A stretch of 64,000 nucleotides of DNA from Actinoallomurus oryzae (GTDB lineage: Bacteria; Actinomycetota; Actinomycetes; Streptosporangiales; Streptosporangiaceae): positions 323,684 through 387,683 of the forward strand of contig NZ_BAABHF010000015.1 of assembly GCF_039541955.1 (NCBI RefSeq), written 5' to 3'. This document shows positions 33,319-41,343 of the stretch, piece by piece. A program made the translations under genes and the position numbers. Below the pieces are notes generated by a model that searched no databases, had not been told where the DNA came from, and saw only the letters and a program-made list of their open reading frames with translations. Each line of letters starts with the position of its first letter. Position 1 is the first letter of the stretch.

Positions 33319-33332
33319 GGAAAAGGATTTCC
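33319..33332. promoter_or_regulatory. LacI-type operator, copy 2 (one change)
   Basis: GGAAAAGGATTTCC, 52 bp upstream of the pectinesterase GTG. It differs from the other three copies at one position. Confidence 0.65.
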
Positions 33333-33383
33333 TGCCGCCCCCGCCCTGGTAAGGCCGGGTCGGCGTGTGCGAGGGAGGCCGTC

Positions 33384-35858
33384 GTGCGACTCGTCTTGCG
33401 GTTCCTGATGGTCGTGAGTCTGTGCGCGACGGCGCTCGCGGTCGTGCCCGGCGGACCAAGGGCCTTCGCGGCATCGAGCCCGGCGACGTTCGGGCCGAAT
33501 GACCCGCGGATCGAGTTCGAGGGCCGCTGGGCGAAGGACGACGACCTGGCGATCACCGTGAACTCCGGCTCGTCGTTGCGGTTCCGGTTCACCGGCGACA
33601 CGCTGGCCGCGCGCTTCCAGACCGCGGGGATCACCGTGCCGTCGCAGGTCTACGTCTCCGTCGACCGCGGCGAGCCGTCGCTGGTGAAGGTCGACAGCGA
33701 CCGGATCCCGCTGGCCGAGGGCCTCGATCCGGCGACGACGCACACCGCGGAGATCGTCGTCAAGGACGTCGACGAGTACGAGAACCGCTGGATCATGCCG
33801 CTGCAGTCCGGCATCGTGCTGTCGAAGATCGAGCTCGCGCCCGGGGCGACGCTGGTGTCGCTGCCGCGCACTGCGCAGCACCGGCTGGAGTTCTACGGCG
33901 ACTCGGTCACCGAGGGCGTGATGGCGCTGTGCCCGACGCTCGGAGTCGACTGCGCCGACGGCACGAAGGACTACGCCTACCTGGTCGGCAAGGCCTTCGA
34001 CGCCGACACCGACCAGGTCGGCTTCGGCAAGCAGGGCGTCATCCAGCCCGGCCACGGGAACGTCGGTACCGCTTCGGAGTCCTTCGGCTGGTACCTGTCG
34101 GGCTACCCGGCGGCGCCGTCCGACCCCGGCGCCGTGGTCGTCAACTTCGGCGCCAACGACGCGCCCTATCCGGCCGAGCAGTTCGTGCCGCGCTACCGGG
34201 CGTACCTGCGGCAGGTCCGGGCGGCGAACCCGCACGCGCTGATCCTCGCGATGCGGCCCTTCGACGGCACCCACGCCTCCGACATCGCCGGCGTCGTCGG
34301 GGCGCTGCACGACCGGCACACCGTGTACGTCGACACCACCGGCTGGCTGGGCGCGGGCGACTACAACGGCGGTACGCATCCGAACGTCCAGGGGCACCGC
34401 AAGGCCGCCGACCGACTCATCGCGGTGATGGAACGGCTGACCGGCTGGCGCGCGGCCCGGCCCGGCGACGACGCGGACCCCCGGCCCGCTCCGGACGGCG
34501 TTCAGCGGGCGACCTGCACCGACGGTCCGCTGCGGCTGACCTTCGCCGGGCCGGCCGAGCTCGGCGTGCGCGGCCGGCTCCAGGTGCACCGGGCCGACGG
34601 CACGGTGGTCGACACCATCGACCTCGCGGACCCGGCGACCTACCAGCGCACCGTCGGCGGCGCCCGCTCCGACTTCGGCGAGACGCATCGGTGGGCGTAC
34701 CAGCCGGTGGTCGTCGAGGGGCGTACGGCCACGGTCTACCCGCACGCGAAGCTGCCGCCCGGCCAGGTCTACTACGTCACCGTCGACCCCGGTTTCTTCG
34801 TCGGCAACGCCGGTATCGCCTCCCGTACGGCCTGGACGTTCCATACCCGGCACGACCCGAAGCCCGGCACCGCCCGGCTGACCGTCGACGGTCGCGGCGG
34901 CGCCGACTTCTGCACCGTGCAGGGCGCGGTCGACTTCGTGGCGGAGGGCAATGACCGGCCGGTACGGATCGACGTCGCGCCGGGCTTCTACCGCGAGATG
35001 GTGTACGTGCCGCAGACGAAGCCGCACATCACCATCCGCGGCGCCGGCGCCGGACGCACCACGGTCGGCTATCCGAACAACAACCTGCTGAACGGCGACT
35101 ACGCGATGGCCAACGTGCCGGTCGAGCAGGCGTACTGCCCGCGCCGGGTGCTGGCCGACCCGGACCGGTTCAACTGCTGGCGGGCCGCGATGGGGGTCGA
35201 CGCCGACGACTTCGCGATGTCCGACCTCACCGTGCGGAACCTGACCCCGTACCACGGCTCGCAGGCGGAGGCGTTCCGCGGCAACGGCGACCGGATCGTG
35301 CTCGCCCGGGTGCGGATCCTCGGCTACCAGGACAGCCTGCGGCTGCAGGGGAAGGCGTTCGTGACCGGCAGCTACGTCGAGGGCGACGTCGACTTCGTCT
35401 GGGGCACCGGCGGAGTGTTCATGCGGGACTCGGAGCTGAAGGCGCTGCACGCGGGCTACTACAACCAGGTCCGCAACACCGACACCGGACCCGGCAACGT
35501 GTTCGTGAACGTGCGGCTGACCCGCGGGCCGGACGTGCCGGACGACAGCGTCTACCTCGGCCGGATCGAGCTGAGCCGGTTCCCGACCAGTCAGGTGGTG
35601 TTCATCGACTCCGCGATGGGCGCGCACGTGAAGCGGACCGGCTGGCAGATCACCAGCCCGAACGACTGCGCGGCCGCCGGGCAACTGCGGTTCTGGGAGT
35701 ACCACAGCACCGACCTGGCCAGGAAGCCGCTCGACACGAGCTCCCGGCTCGCGTGCTCGCGGCAGCTCACCGGCGACGAGGCGACCCGGCTGCGCGACCC
35801 GGCCTACGTCCTGGGCTGGAACCCGAAGCACGCGCTCCAGACCCTCCGAGAAAGGTGA
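33384..35858 (+). CDS. Secreted SGNH esterase - pectin methylesterase (CE8) fusion
   Basis: The start is GTG 33384, with GAGGGAGG 5 bp upstream, followed by a Sec signal (MRLVLRFLMVVSLCATALAVV...AFA). The 824-aa protein has several modules. An N-terminal beta-sandwich (about 30-165, IEFEGRWAKDDDLAIT) of CE2-N type is followed by an SGNH hydrolase with FYGDSVTEG (Asp173-Ser174) and GTHPNVQGH (His332). An Ig-like linker (about 375-490) and a CE8 pectinesterase beta-helix (about 500-820) follow. CE8 catalytic Asp650 (YQDSL) and Asp670 (GDVDFVWG) and Arg727 are present, but the usual Trp two residues after the Arg (LGRPW) is Glu729. It would remove acetyl and methyl esters from pectin outside the cell. 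It heads a probable operon with the next two genes. Confidence 0.88.
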   Translation: MRLVLRFLMVVSLCATALAVVPGGPRAFAASSPATFGPNDPRIEFEGRWAKDDDLAITVNSGSSLRFRFTGDTLAARFQTAGITVPSQVYVSVDRGEPSLVKVDSDRIPLAEGLDPATTHTAEIVVKDVDEYENRWIMPLQSGIVLSKIELAPGATLVSLPRTAQHRLEFYGDSVTEGVMALCPTLGVDCADGTKDYAYLVGKAFDADTDQVGFGKQGVIQPGHGNVGTASESFGWYLSGYPAAPSDPGAVVVNFGANDAPYPAEQFVPRYRAYLRQVRAANPHALILAMRPFDGTHASDIAGVVGALHDRHTVYVDTTGWLGAGDYNGGTHPNVQGHRKAADRLIAVMERLTGWRAARPGDDADPRPAPDGVQRATCTDGPLRLTFAGPAELGVRGRLQVHRADGTVVDTIDLADPATYQRTVGGARSDFGETHRWAYQPVVVEGRTATVYPHAKLPPGQVYYVTVDPGFFVGNAGIASRTAWTFHTRHDPKPGTARLTVDGRGGADFCTVQGAVDFVAEGNDRPVRIDVAPGFYREMVYVPQTKPHITIRGAGAGRTTVGYPNNNLLNGDYAMANVPVEQAYCPRRVLADPDRFNCWRAAMGVDADDFAMSDLTVRNLTPYHGSQAEAFRGNGDRIVLARVRILGYQDSLRLQGKAFVTGSYVEGDVDFVWGTGGVFMRDSELKALHAGYYNQVRNTDTGPGNVFVNVRLTRGPDVPDDSVYLGRIELSRFPTSQVVFIDSAMGAHVKRTGWQITSPNDCAAAGQLRFWEYHSTDLARKPLDTSSRLACSRQLTGDEATRLRDPAYVLGWNPKHALQTLRER

Positions 35859-35862
35859 ACCG

Positions 35863-37080
35863 ATGACCTCCGTGAACCGCAGAGCGATGCTGGGCACGCT
35901 CGGCGCCGCCGCCGCGTCCGCCTCCGTCGGCTGGACGCTCCCGGCCGCCGCCGGCACCGGGGGCGGCGACCGGCCGAACCCGGCGGCGCGCCCGGTGGCT
36001 CCGGTCAACGCCGAGGTGGCGGCCGCGCACAGCGCCGCGTACAAGACGCTGCCGCAGGTGGTGGTCGGCGTCGACGTCGAGGAACTGATGACGATCCACA
36101 CCGCGGCCGACGTCGAGGCGATGCGGCCCCGGCTCGTCGCCCAGGTCTGGAAGTCCACCGGCGTGCTGCCGACCGGCCGGCCCGAGGTCCAGCGCGGCGT
36201 GGGCACTCCGGCGGAGCTGCCGGCGTTCGAGGGCGTACGGCGGTACGACCGGCTCACCGTCCGGATGCCGTTCGGGCTGTACTCGACGGTGTTCGTGCTC
36301 GAGCCGCGCCGCCGGACGCACAGGCGGGTCGCCTTCTACCACAACGGCCACGGAGAGCCGCTGGACGTCATGCAGCGCACCGCTCAGGGGCTGCTCGACC
36401 ACGGCTACGTCGTGCTGCTGTTCGCGATGCCGTTCTACCACTGGAACCCGACGACGCTGCAGGACCCGAACGACCCGACGGTGATCCAGAAGCCGTCCCA
36501 CAACGACCTGGGCCTGTGGGAGTCGGCGAAGTTCTCGCCGCTGGCGTTCTTCCTGGAGCCGCTCGCGGTGGCGATGAACCACGTGCAGGCGGTGTACCGG
36601 CCGTCGTCGGTGCAGATGGTCGGGCTGTCCGGCGGCGGATGGGCGACCACGGTCTATCCGGCGCTGGACCCCCGGATCACCCGCTCGTACCCGACGGCCG
36701 GTTCCCTGCCGTTCTTCGTCCGCCCCGGATCGCCGAAGCCGAGCCCGACCCGCGGCGACTGGGAGCAGCGTCAGGACATGCAGCCCGGCTTCTACGGCGT
36801 CGCCGACTTCCCCGACATCTACGCTCTCGGCTCGGTCGGGCCGCACCGCCGGCAGATGCAGATCCTCAACCGCTTCGACGAGTGCTGCTTCAACGGCGTC
36901 GGGCACCGCAGCTACGAGGCCGCCGTACGGCAGCGGATCGCCGTGATCGGCGGCGGCGACGGCGCCGGTGGCCACTGGGAGCTGCTGGAGGACGCCACCC
37001 ACGGCGAACACCAGATCAGCCCGTTCGCGCTGTCGGTCATCCTCTGGGACCTCGACACCAACTGCGCCCACCTTCCCTAG
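35863..37080 (+). CDS. Tat-exported alpha/beta hydrolase, probable carbohydrate esterase
   Basis: ATG 35863 is only 4 bp after the pectinesterase stop, with AAAGGTG upstream. The N-terminus VNRRAMLGTLGAAAASASVG is a Tat signal. The 405-aa protein has an oxyanion-type HNGHGEPLDVMQ, the nucleophile elbow VGLSGGGWAT (Ser), LNRFDECCFNGVGHRSYE (candidate Asp) and a late DATHGEHQIS (candidate His). I do not recognise a named esterase family. Position in a pectin operon and the secreted state argue for deacetylation or deferuloylation of pectin, as inference. Confidence 0.75.
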   Translation: MTSVNRRAMLGTLGAAAASASVGWTLPAAAGTGGGDRPNPAARPVAPVNAEVAAAHSAAYKTLPQVVVGVDVEELMTIHTAADVEAMRPRLVAQVWKSTGVLPTGRPEVQRGVGTPAELPAFEGVRRYDRLTVRMPFGLYSTVFVLEPRRRTHRRVAFYHNGHGEPLDVMQRTAQGLLDHGYVVLLFAMPFYHWNPTTLQDPNDPTVIQKPSHNDLGLWESAKFSPLAFFLEPLAVAMNHVQAVYRPSSVQMVGLSGGGWATTVYPALDPRITRSYPTAGSLPFFVRPGSPKPSPTRGDWEQRQDMQPGFYGVADFPDIYALGSVGPHRRQMQILNRFDECCFNGVGHRSYEAAVRQRIAVIGGGDGAGGHWELLEDATHGEHQISPFALSVILWDLDTNCAHLP

Positions 37081-37110
37081 ACCAACGGCCGCGGCGATAG
37101 GAGACGACAT

Positions 37111-40100
37111 ATGCGTGGACGGACAGCGAGACGGAGAGCGAACCTGAGCCTCCGCGCGTTCGTCACGGCGGCCCTGCTGGGAGGCCTGGCGGCGCCATCG
37201 GCGCTCGCCGGGGCCTCCCCGGGCGCGCCGGACCGAGGCGGGTCGGCGCGGGCGGGCGATCCCGCGCCCGCGCTGACCGCCGGTACCTTCGCCGATCCGC
37301 CGACCGCGGTGCGCCCGAAGTACCGGTGGTGGCTCCCGGGGGCCGACACCAGTGACGACGAGCTACGCCGGGAGATCGGCCAGATCGCCCGGGCCGGCGG
37401 CGGTGGCGTCGAGGTCACCGCGTTCCCGGTGCCGGGTGCCACCACCGATCCGGTCTTCGGCAGCGACAGCTACCTCGACGAGAACGGCTTCGGCTCGCCG
37501 AAGTGGCAGCACAAGCTCAAGGTGATCGCCGACGCCGCTCGCAAGGACGGCGTGATCCTGGACATGGCCCTCGGTCCGTCCTGGCCGGTGGTCGTGCCTT
37601 CGGTGCACAACTTCAACCAGCCCTCCGCACAGCAGCAGCTGATCTACGGCGCCGAGTTCACCGCGGCCGGCGGTACCCGCGACGGGGCGCTCCCGCCGAC
37701 GACCACGAACCCGCCGACCGTGGACACCCTCGCCTGTGCGGCGATGCCGTCCGGTGCGACGGACGTTCAGCTCTCGAACATCGCCGGCCTGGCCGCCGGA
37801 GACCGGATCACGCTCGGTTCGGGCGCGGACGCCGACACCGTCACGATCAAACGGGTCGGCACCTCGGCGGGCTGCACGACCGTGGCGACGGACACCGCCG
37901 CCGGTGCGACCGCCGTATCGGTCACGGACGTGCCGGACGGCCTGCGGACCGGCGACAAGATCGTCTTCGGCTCCGGCGCGGACCAGGACGTCGCCACCGT
38001 CACCGGCCTCGGCACGCAGAGCATGAAGTCGACCCTGTACGCGGCGGCCGCCGCGGGCGCCACCAGCGTGATGGTCGCCAACGACATGAACCTCGATCCG
38101 GGGGGCACGGTCGTGATCGGCTTCGGATCCGGCCAGGAGACGCGAAAGCTCACCAAGGTCGCGTCCAGCGGCAGCGGAAAGCCCGGCACGCTGACGTTCG
38201 ACACCCCGCTCGAACGCGCTCACGCCCGCGGTGCCGCGACGGCGACTCCCGGCAGCGGCATCACGGTCAAGCCCGCGCCGGCCCACCCGCATCCGGCCGG
38301 GGAACTGGTCCGGCGGGACGGGATCAGCGCGACTCCGACCGTGGTGACCCCGGCCCCCCATGCGCATTCCGCGGGCGCGGAGGCCATGGACACGGCGAAG
38401 TCCTCCCTCGTGGCGGTGGTGGCCGTCCAGTGCAGCGCCGACTGCGTCCCCGGGGGTACCGGCCCGCAGAAGCTCGACCGCGCGTCAGCGCGCGACGTGA
38501 CGAAACTGGTCGACGCCGGCGGCAGGTTCCACTACACGTTCCCCGCCGGCAACGGTCACCCCTGGGTCCTGATGGACTTCTACCAGACCGCCGACGGGCG
38601 GCTGCAGTCGACGACGGCCGCCAAGTCACCCGACTACGCCCTCGACCACCTGAGCGCGTCCGGCGCCGAGGCCACCGGCGACTTCTGGGACCGGTCGGTT
38701 CTGGGCGGCCCGGATGGCCCGCGGACCTCCGGAGGCGCCTTCTTCGAGGACTCCCTCGAACTCGGCTACAACGAGACCTGGACCTCCGACTTCGCTCAGC
38801 GGTTCCAGAAGCTGCGGGGCTACTCCCTGACGACGTTCCTGCCGGCGCTGGCCGGCTACGCGATCCACCGCAAGGGCGTGTACCCGGCCGCCTTCGACTT
38901 CTCCGACGGCAGCGGTGACAAGGCGCGCTGGGACTACGCGCAGACCTGGAGCGACCTGTACTCCGACCGGTACCTGCCCGCCCTGCAACAGTGGACGGAG
39001 AGCCACGGCATGACGCTGCGAGCGCAGCCGTACGGCGACCCGATCGACGCGGCGCACGCCGCGGAGCACATCGGCATCCCCGAGGGGGAGGGGCTGGAGT
39101 TCTCCGGGCACAACGCGGACCAGCAGTTCAAGGTGATCGCCTCCGGGGCGTACATGGGCGGGGCGCCCGTGGTCTCCAGCGAGTGCTGCGCGATCTCCGG
39201 CAAGGTGTGGGGGACGACCGTCGCGGAGAACCTCTCCACCGAGCTCTACGACGGTCTGGCCGGGGGCGACAACCAGATCGTCTGGCACGGGTTCCCGTAC
39301 CTGGAGTCGCCGGCCGGCTCCGGCGAGCAGACGCGGTGGCCGGGGTTCAGCTACGGCGGGAACACCAGCTTCGCGGAGGCATGGGGCCCGCGGATGCCGC
39401 AGTGGTCGGAAATGAAGGCGGTCAACGACCACCTCGCCCGGCTGTCGCTCGTGCTGCGGCAGGGCACGCCGCAGTTCGACGTGGGCGTCTACTACCAGAA
39501 CCTCGGCCTGTCCGGGCAGGCGAACGACCGGCCTGAAACGGTCATCCCGAACACGTCCGCGATGGCGACCGCCGGATACACCTACGGCTACATCAGCCCG
39601 GAGTTCCTCAAGGAGCCCGCGGCCGAGTACACCGGCGGGCAGCTGTTCCCGGGCAGGTCCGGTTACCGGGCGCTGCTGCTCAACAACCAGCAGACCTACC
39701 GGCGCGACGCCGCGGACAAGATCCTCGACCTCGCGCGGAAGGGCCTGCCGATCGTCATCGTCGGCTCGGACCGGCCGCCAGCCGTCACCACCCCCGGCTA
39801 CGGCCCCGGCGACGAGGCAGCGGTGCGCAAGGACATCGCGACCCTGTACTCCTACATCGGCGACGGACGGCACCACGTCGCGCGGGCCGCGACGCAGGAC
39901 GACGTCCCCGCGGCGCTGACCTCTCTCGGCGTGACCGCGGCGGCCGCGCATGTCGGCACCCCGTCCGGCCGGATCGTGGACGTGCGCCGCCACACCGCCG
40001 ACGCCGACTACTACTTCCTCTACAACGACTCCGACACCGCCGCCGACCAGACCGTACGGCTGACCGGCGACGGCACGGCGTACCGCCTCGACACCTGGAG

Positions 40101-40758
40101 CGGGCAGGTCACCCGGCTCGCCGAGCGCGCCACCCGCTCGCACGCGGTGACGCTGCCGGTGCGGCTCGCCGCGCATGACGCGACCGTCATCGCGGTGGCC
40201 CGCGGGAGCCGGTTCGGCGGCGCGGCCGCAGCGGCCCGTGCGCCCGGCGGAACGGCCGCCGTCCAGGGGCTGACGAACTGGGAGCTGACCGTCGACAGCT
40301 GGACGCCGGGTGCGTCCGGCCGCCCCGACGACACGGCGCACACCCGGATCGGGCCGGTCGCGGTCACCGCCGACTCCGCCGGAAACCTGCCCGCCTGGAC
40401 GCACATCACCAAGTCGGCGGGGTACCCGGTGGACCTGGCCGACGTGGCGGGAGTGGGTACCTACACCACCCACGTACGGCTCGCGAACAAGGGGCAGGAC
40501 GTGCACCTCGATCTCGGTGCCGTCGTGGACACGTCCCGGATCTCCGTCAACGGCCACGCGCTACCGCCCCAGGACCATCTCGACCTCAGCCGGATCGACA
40601 TCGGCCGCTACCTGCGGCCGGGCGACAACACGATCACGGTGCGGGTCGCCACCCCACTGATCAACGCGGTACGCGTCGCCCCGGGGACCGGCGCGGCCGG
40701 CCGGAAGCGTACGGACAACGGTCTCATCGGACCGGTGAGGTTGACCACCACGACGTGA
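37111..40758 (+). CDS. Secreted GH106-like alpha-L-rhamnosidase with inserted repeat domain
   Basis: ATG 37111 (AGGAGA upstream) is followed by a signal peptide (LRAFVTAALLGGLAAPSALA). The 1215-aa protein opens with RPKYRWWLPGADTSDDELRREI and GGGVEVTAFPVPG, the start of the GH106-type TIM barrel. It continues with GAFFEDSLELGYNETWTSDF, SSECCAISGKVWGTT, VWHGFPY and VYYQNLGLSGQ, and ends with a GH2-like jelly-roll (GYPVDLADVAGVGTYTTHVRL, ISVNGHALPPQ). The barrel is interrupted at about residues 213-386 by three copies of a small beta module (GATxVxVxN...GDxIxxGSG..xDxxTV). GH106 enzymes cleave terminal alpha-L-rhamnose from rhamnogalacturonans, including RG-II. It is the third gene of the LacI-controlled pectin operon. 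Confidence 0.82.
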   Translation: MRGRTARRRANLSLRAFVTAALLGGLAAPSALAGASPGAPDRGGSARAGDPAPALTAGTFADPPTAVRPKYRWWLPGADTSDDELRREIGQIARAGGGGVEVTAFPVPGATTDPVFGSDSYLDENGFGSPKWQHKLKVIADAARKDGVILDMALGPSWPVVVPSVHNFNQPSAQQQLIYGAEFTAAGGTRDGALPPTTTNPPTVDTLACAAMPSGATDVQLSNIAGLAAGDRITLGSGADADTVTIKRVGTSAGCTTVATDTAAGATAVSVTDVPDGLRTGDKIVFGSGADQDVATVTGLGTQSMKSTLYAAAAAGATSVMVANDMNLDPGGTVVIGFGSGQETRKLTKVASSGSGKPGTLTFDTPLERAHARGAATATPGSGITVKPAPAHPHPAGELVRRDGISATPTVVTPAPHAHSAGAEAMDTAKSSLVAVVAVQCSADCVPGGTGPQKLDRASARDVTKLVDAGGRFHYTFPAGNGHPWVLMDFYQTADGRLQSTTAAKSPDYALDHLSASGAEATGDFWDRSVLGGPDGPRTSGGAFFEDSLELGYNETWTSDFAQRFQKLRGYSLTTFLPALAGYAIHRKGVYPAAFDFSDGSGDKARWDYAQTWSDLYSDRYLPALQQWTESHGMTLRAQPYGDPIDAAHAAEHIGIPEGEGLEFSGHNADQQFKVIASGAYMGGAPVVSSECCAISGKVWGTTVAENLSTELYDGLAGGDNQIVWHGFPYLESPAGSGEQTRWPGFSYGGNTSFAEAWGPRMPQWSEMKAVNDHLARLSLVLRQGTPQFDVGVYYQNLGLSGQANDRPETVIPNTSAMATAGYTYGYISPEFLKEPAAEYTGGQLFPGRSGYRALLLNNQQTYRRDAADKILDLARKGLPIVIVGSDRPPAVTTPGYGPGDEAAVRKDIATLYSYIGDGRHHVARAATQDDVPAALTSLGVTAAAAHVGTPSGRIVDVRRHTADADYYFLYNDSDTAADQTVRLTGDGTAYRLDTWSGQVTRLAERATRSHAVTLPVRLAAHDATVIAVARGSRFGGAAAAARAPGGTAAVQGLTNWELTVDSWTPGASGRPDDTAHTRIGPVAVTADSAGNLPAWTHITKSAGYPVDLADVAGVGTYTTHVRLANKGQDVHLDLGAVVDTSRISVNGHALPPQDHLDLSRIDIGRYLRPGDNTITVRVATPLINAVRVAPGTGAAGRKRTDNGLIGPVRLTTTT

Positions 40759-40773
40759 CCGAGTCCGGGCCGA

Positions 40774-40819
40774 GCCCGTGCGGACGGGGCGCCGACGGCG
40801 CGGTCCTGTCCGCGCGGGC
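40774..40819. terminator. Bidirectional terminator between GH106 and inhibitor genes
   Basis: Arms GCCCGTGCGGAC and GTCCGCGCGGGC (one mismatch) enclose a second stem GCGCC/GGCGC. It lies between convergent genes ending at 40758 and 40827. Confidence 0.65.
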
Positions 40820-40826
40820 TTCGAGC

Positions 40827-41177
40827 CTAGGGATACAGGTAGATCGAGTTGATCGGCGTCAGGTTCTCCTCGTACATCTTTCCGGCGGGAATGGTGGGAC
40901 CGGTGCAGTCCGTGCCGTTGTACCCGTAGCACAGCGTTACCTTGGCGCCGCCCGTCTGGCTGTTCTTGATGCGGTGGAGGCCATACATATAAGACAGGTT
41001 GTGGGAACCGTACGTGTAATACTTGGACACGAAGGTGTAGTCGTACTCATAGATGCACACGTACCCGGACGGGCAGGCCTTGTATTGAATGCCGCTCGCC
41101 TCGGCGTTCTCGGCCGCCAGGCCGGTGGTGGCGACCGCCGCGGTCGCCGCCGCCGTGAGCATGGTGACAAGTTTCAT
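40827..41177 (-). CDS. Secreted peptidase-inhibitor family I36-like protein
   Basis: The start is ATG 41177, with AGAGGAGAGG upstream. A Sec signal peptide (MKLVTMLTAAATAAVATTGLAAENAEA) leads to a mature domain of about 90 residues with CPSGYVCIYEYDYTF and CYGYNGTDCTGPTIPAG. This is the Cys- and Tyr-rich pattern of actinomycete I36/beta-gamma-crystallin-like small secreted proteins such as SMI. Four mature Cys suggest two disulfides. It may protect the secreted enzymes around it from proteases, or be unrelated. At 116 aa it is of usual length. Local GC is lower than in neighbouring genes. Confidence 0.75.
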   Translation of the reverse strand: MKLVTMLTAAATAAVATTGLAAENAEASGIQYKACPSGYVCIYEYDYTFVSKYYTYGSHNLSYMYGLHRIKNSQTGGAKVTLCYGYNGTDCTGPTIPAGKMYEENLTPINSIYLYP

Positions 41178-41343
41178 GCGCCTCTCCTCTGATCTCGCCG
41201 GCGTGGAGTTTCGCGAGGAGAATAGGAGTCGGCGGTATATCGTCGGTATGCATCCGCGCCACGGCCCGCCACAGGCGGATAATTGGACCTTAGTGTTCAT
41301 CGCCCATGAAAAGGGCCGCGCTCATACGCGATCCGAGAAGTCG

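Noticed and set aside
33276..36257. A 990-codon open frame opposite the pectinesterase and alpha/beta hydrolase genes.
   Set aside because: Antisense shadow with no domain; the plus-strand genes are firmly identified by motifs.
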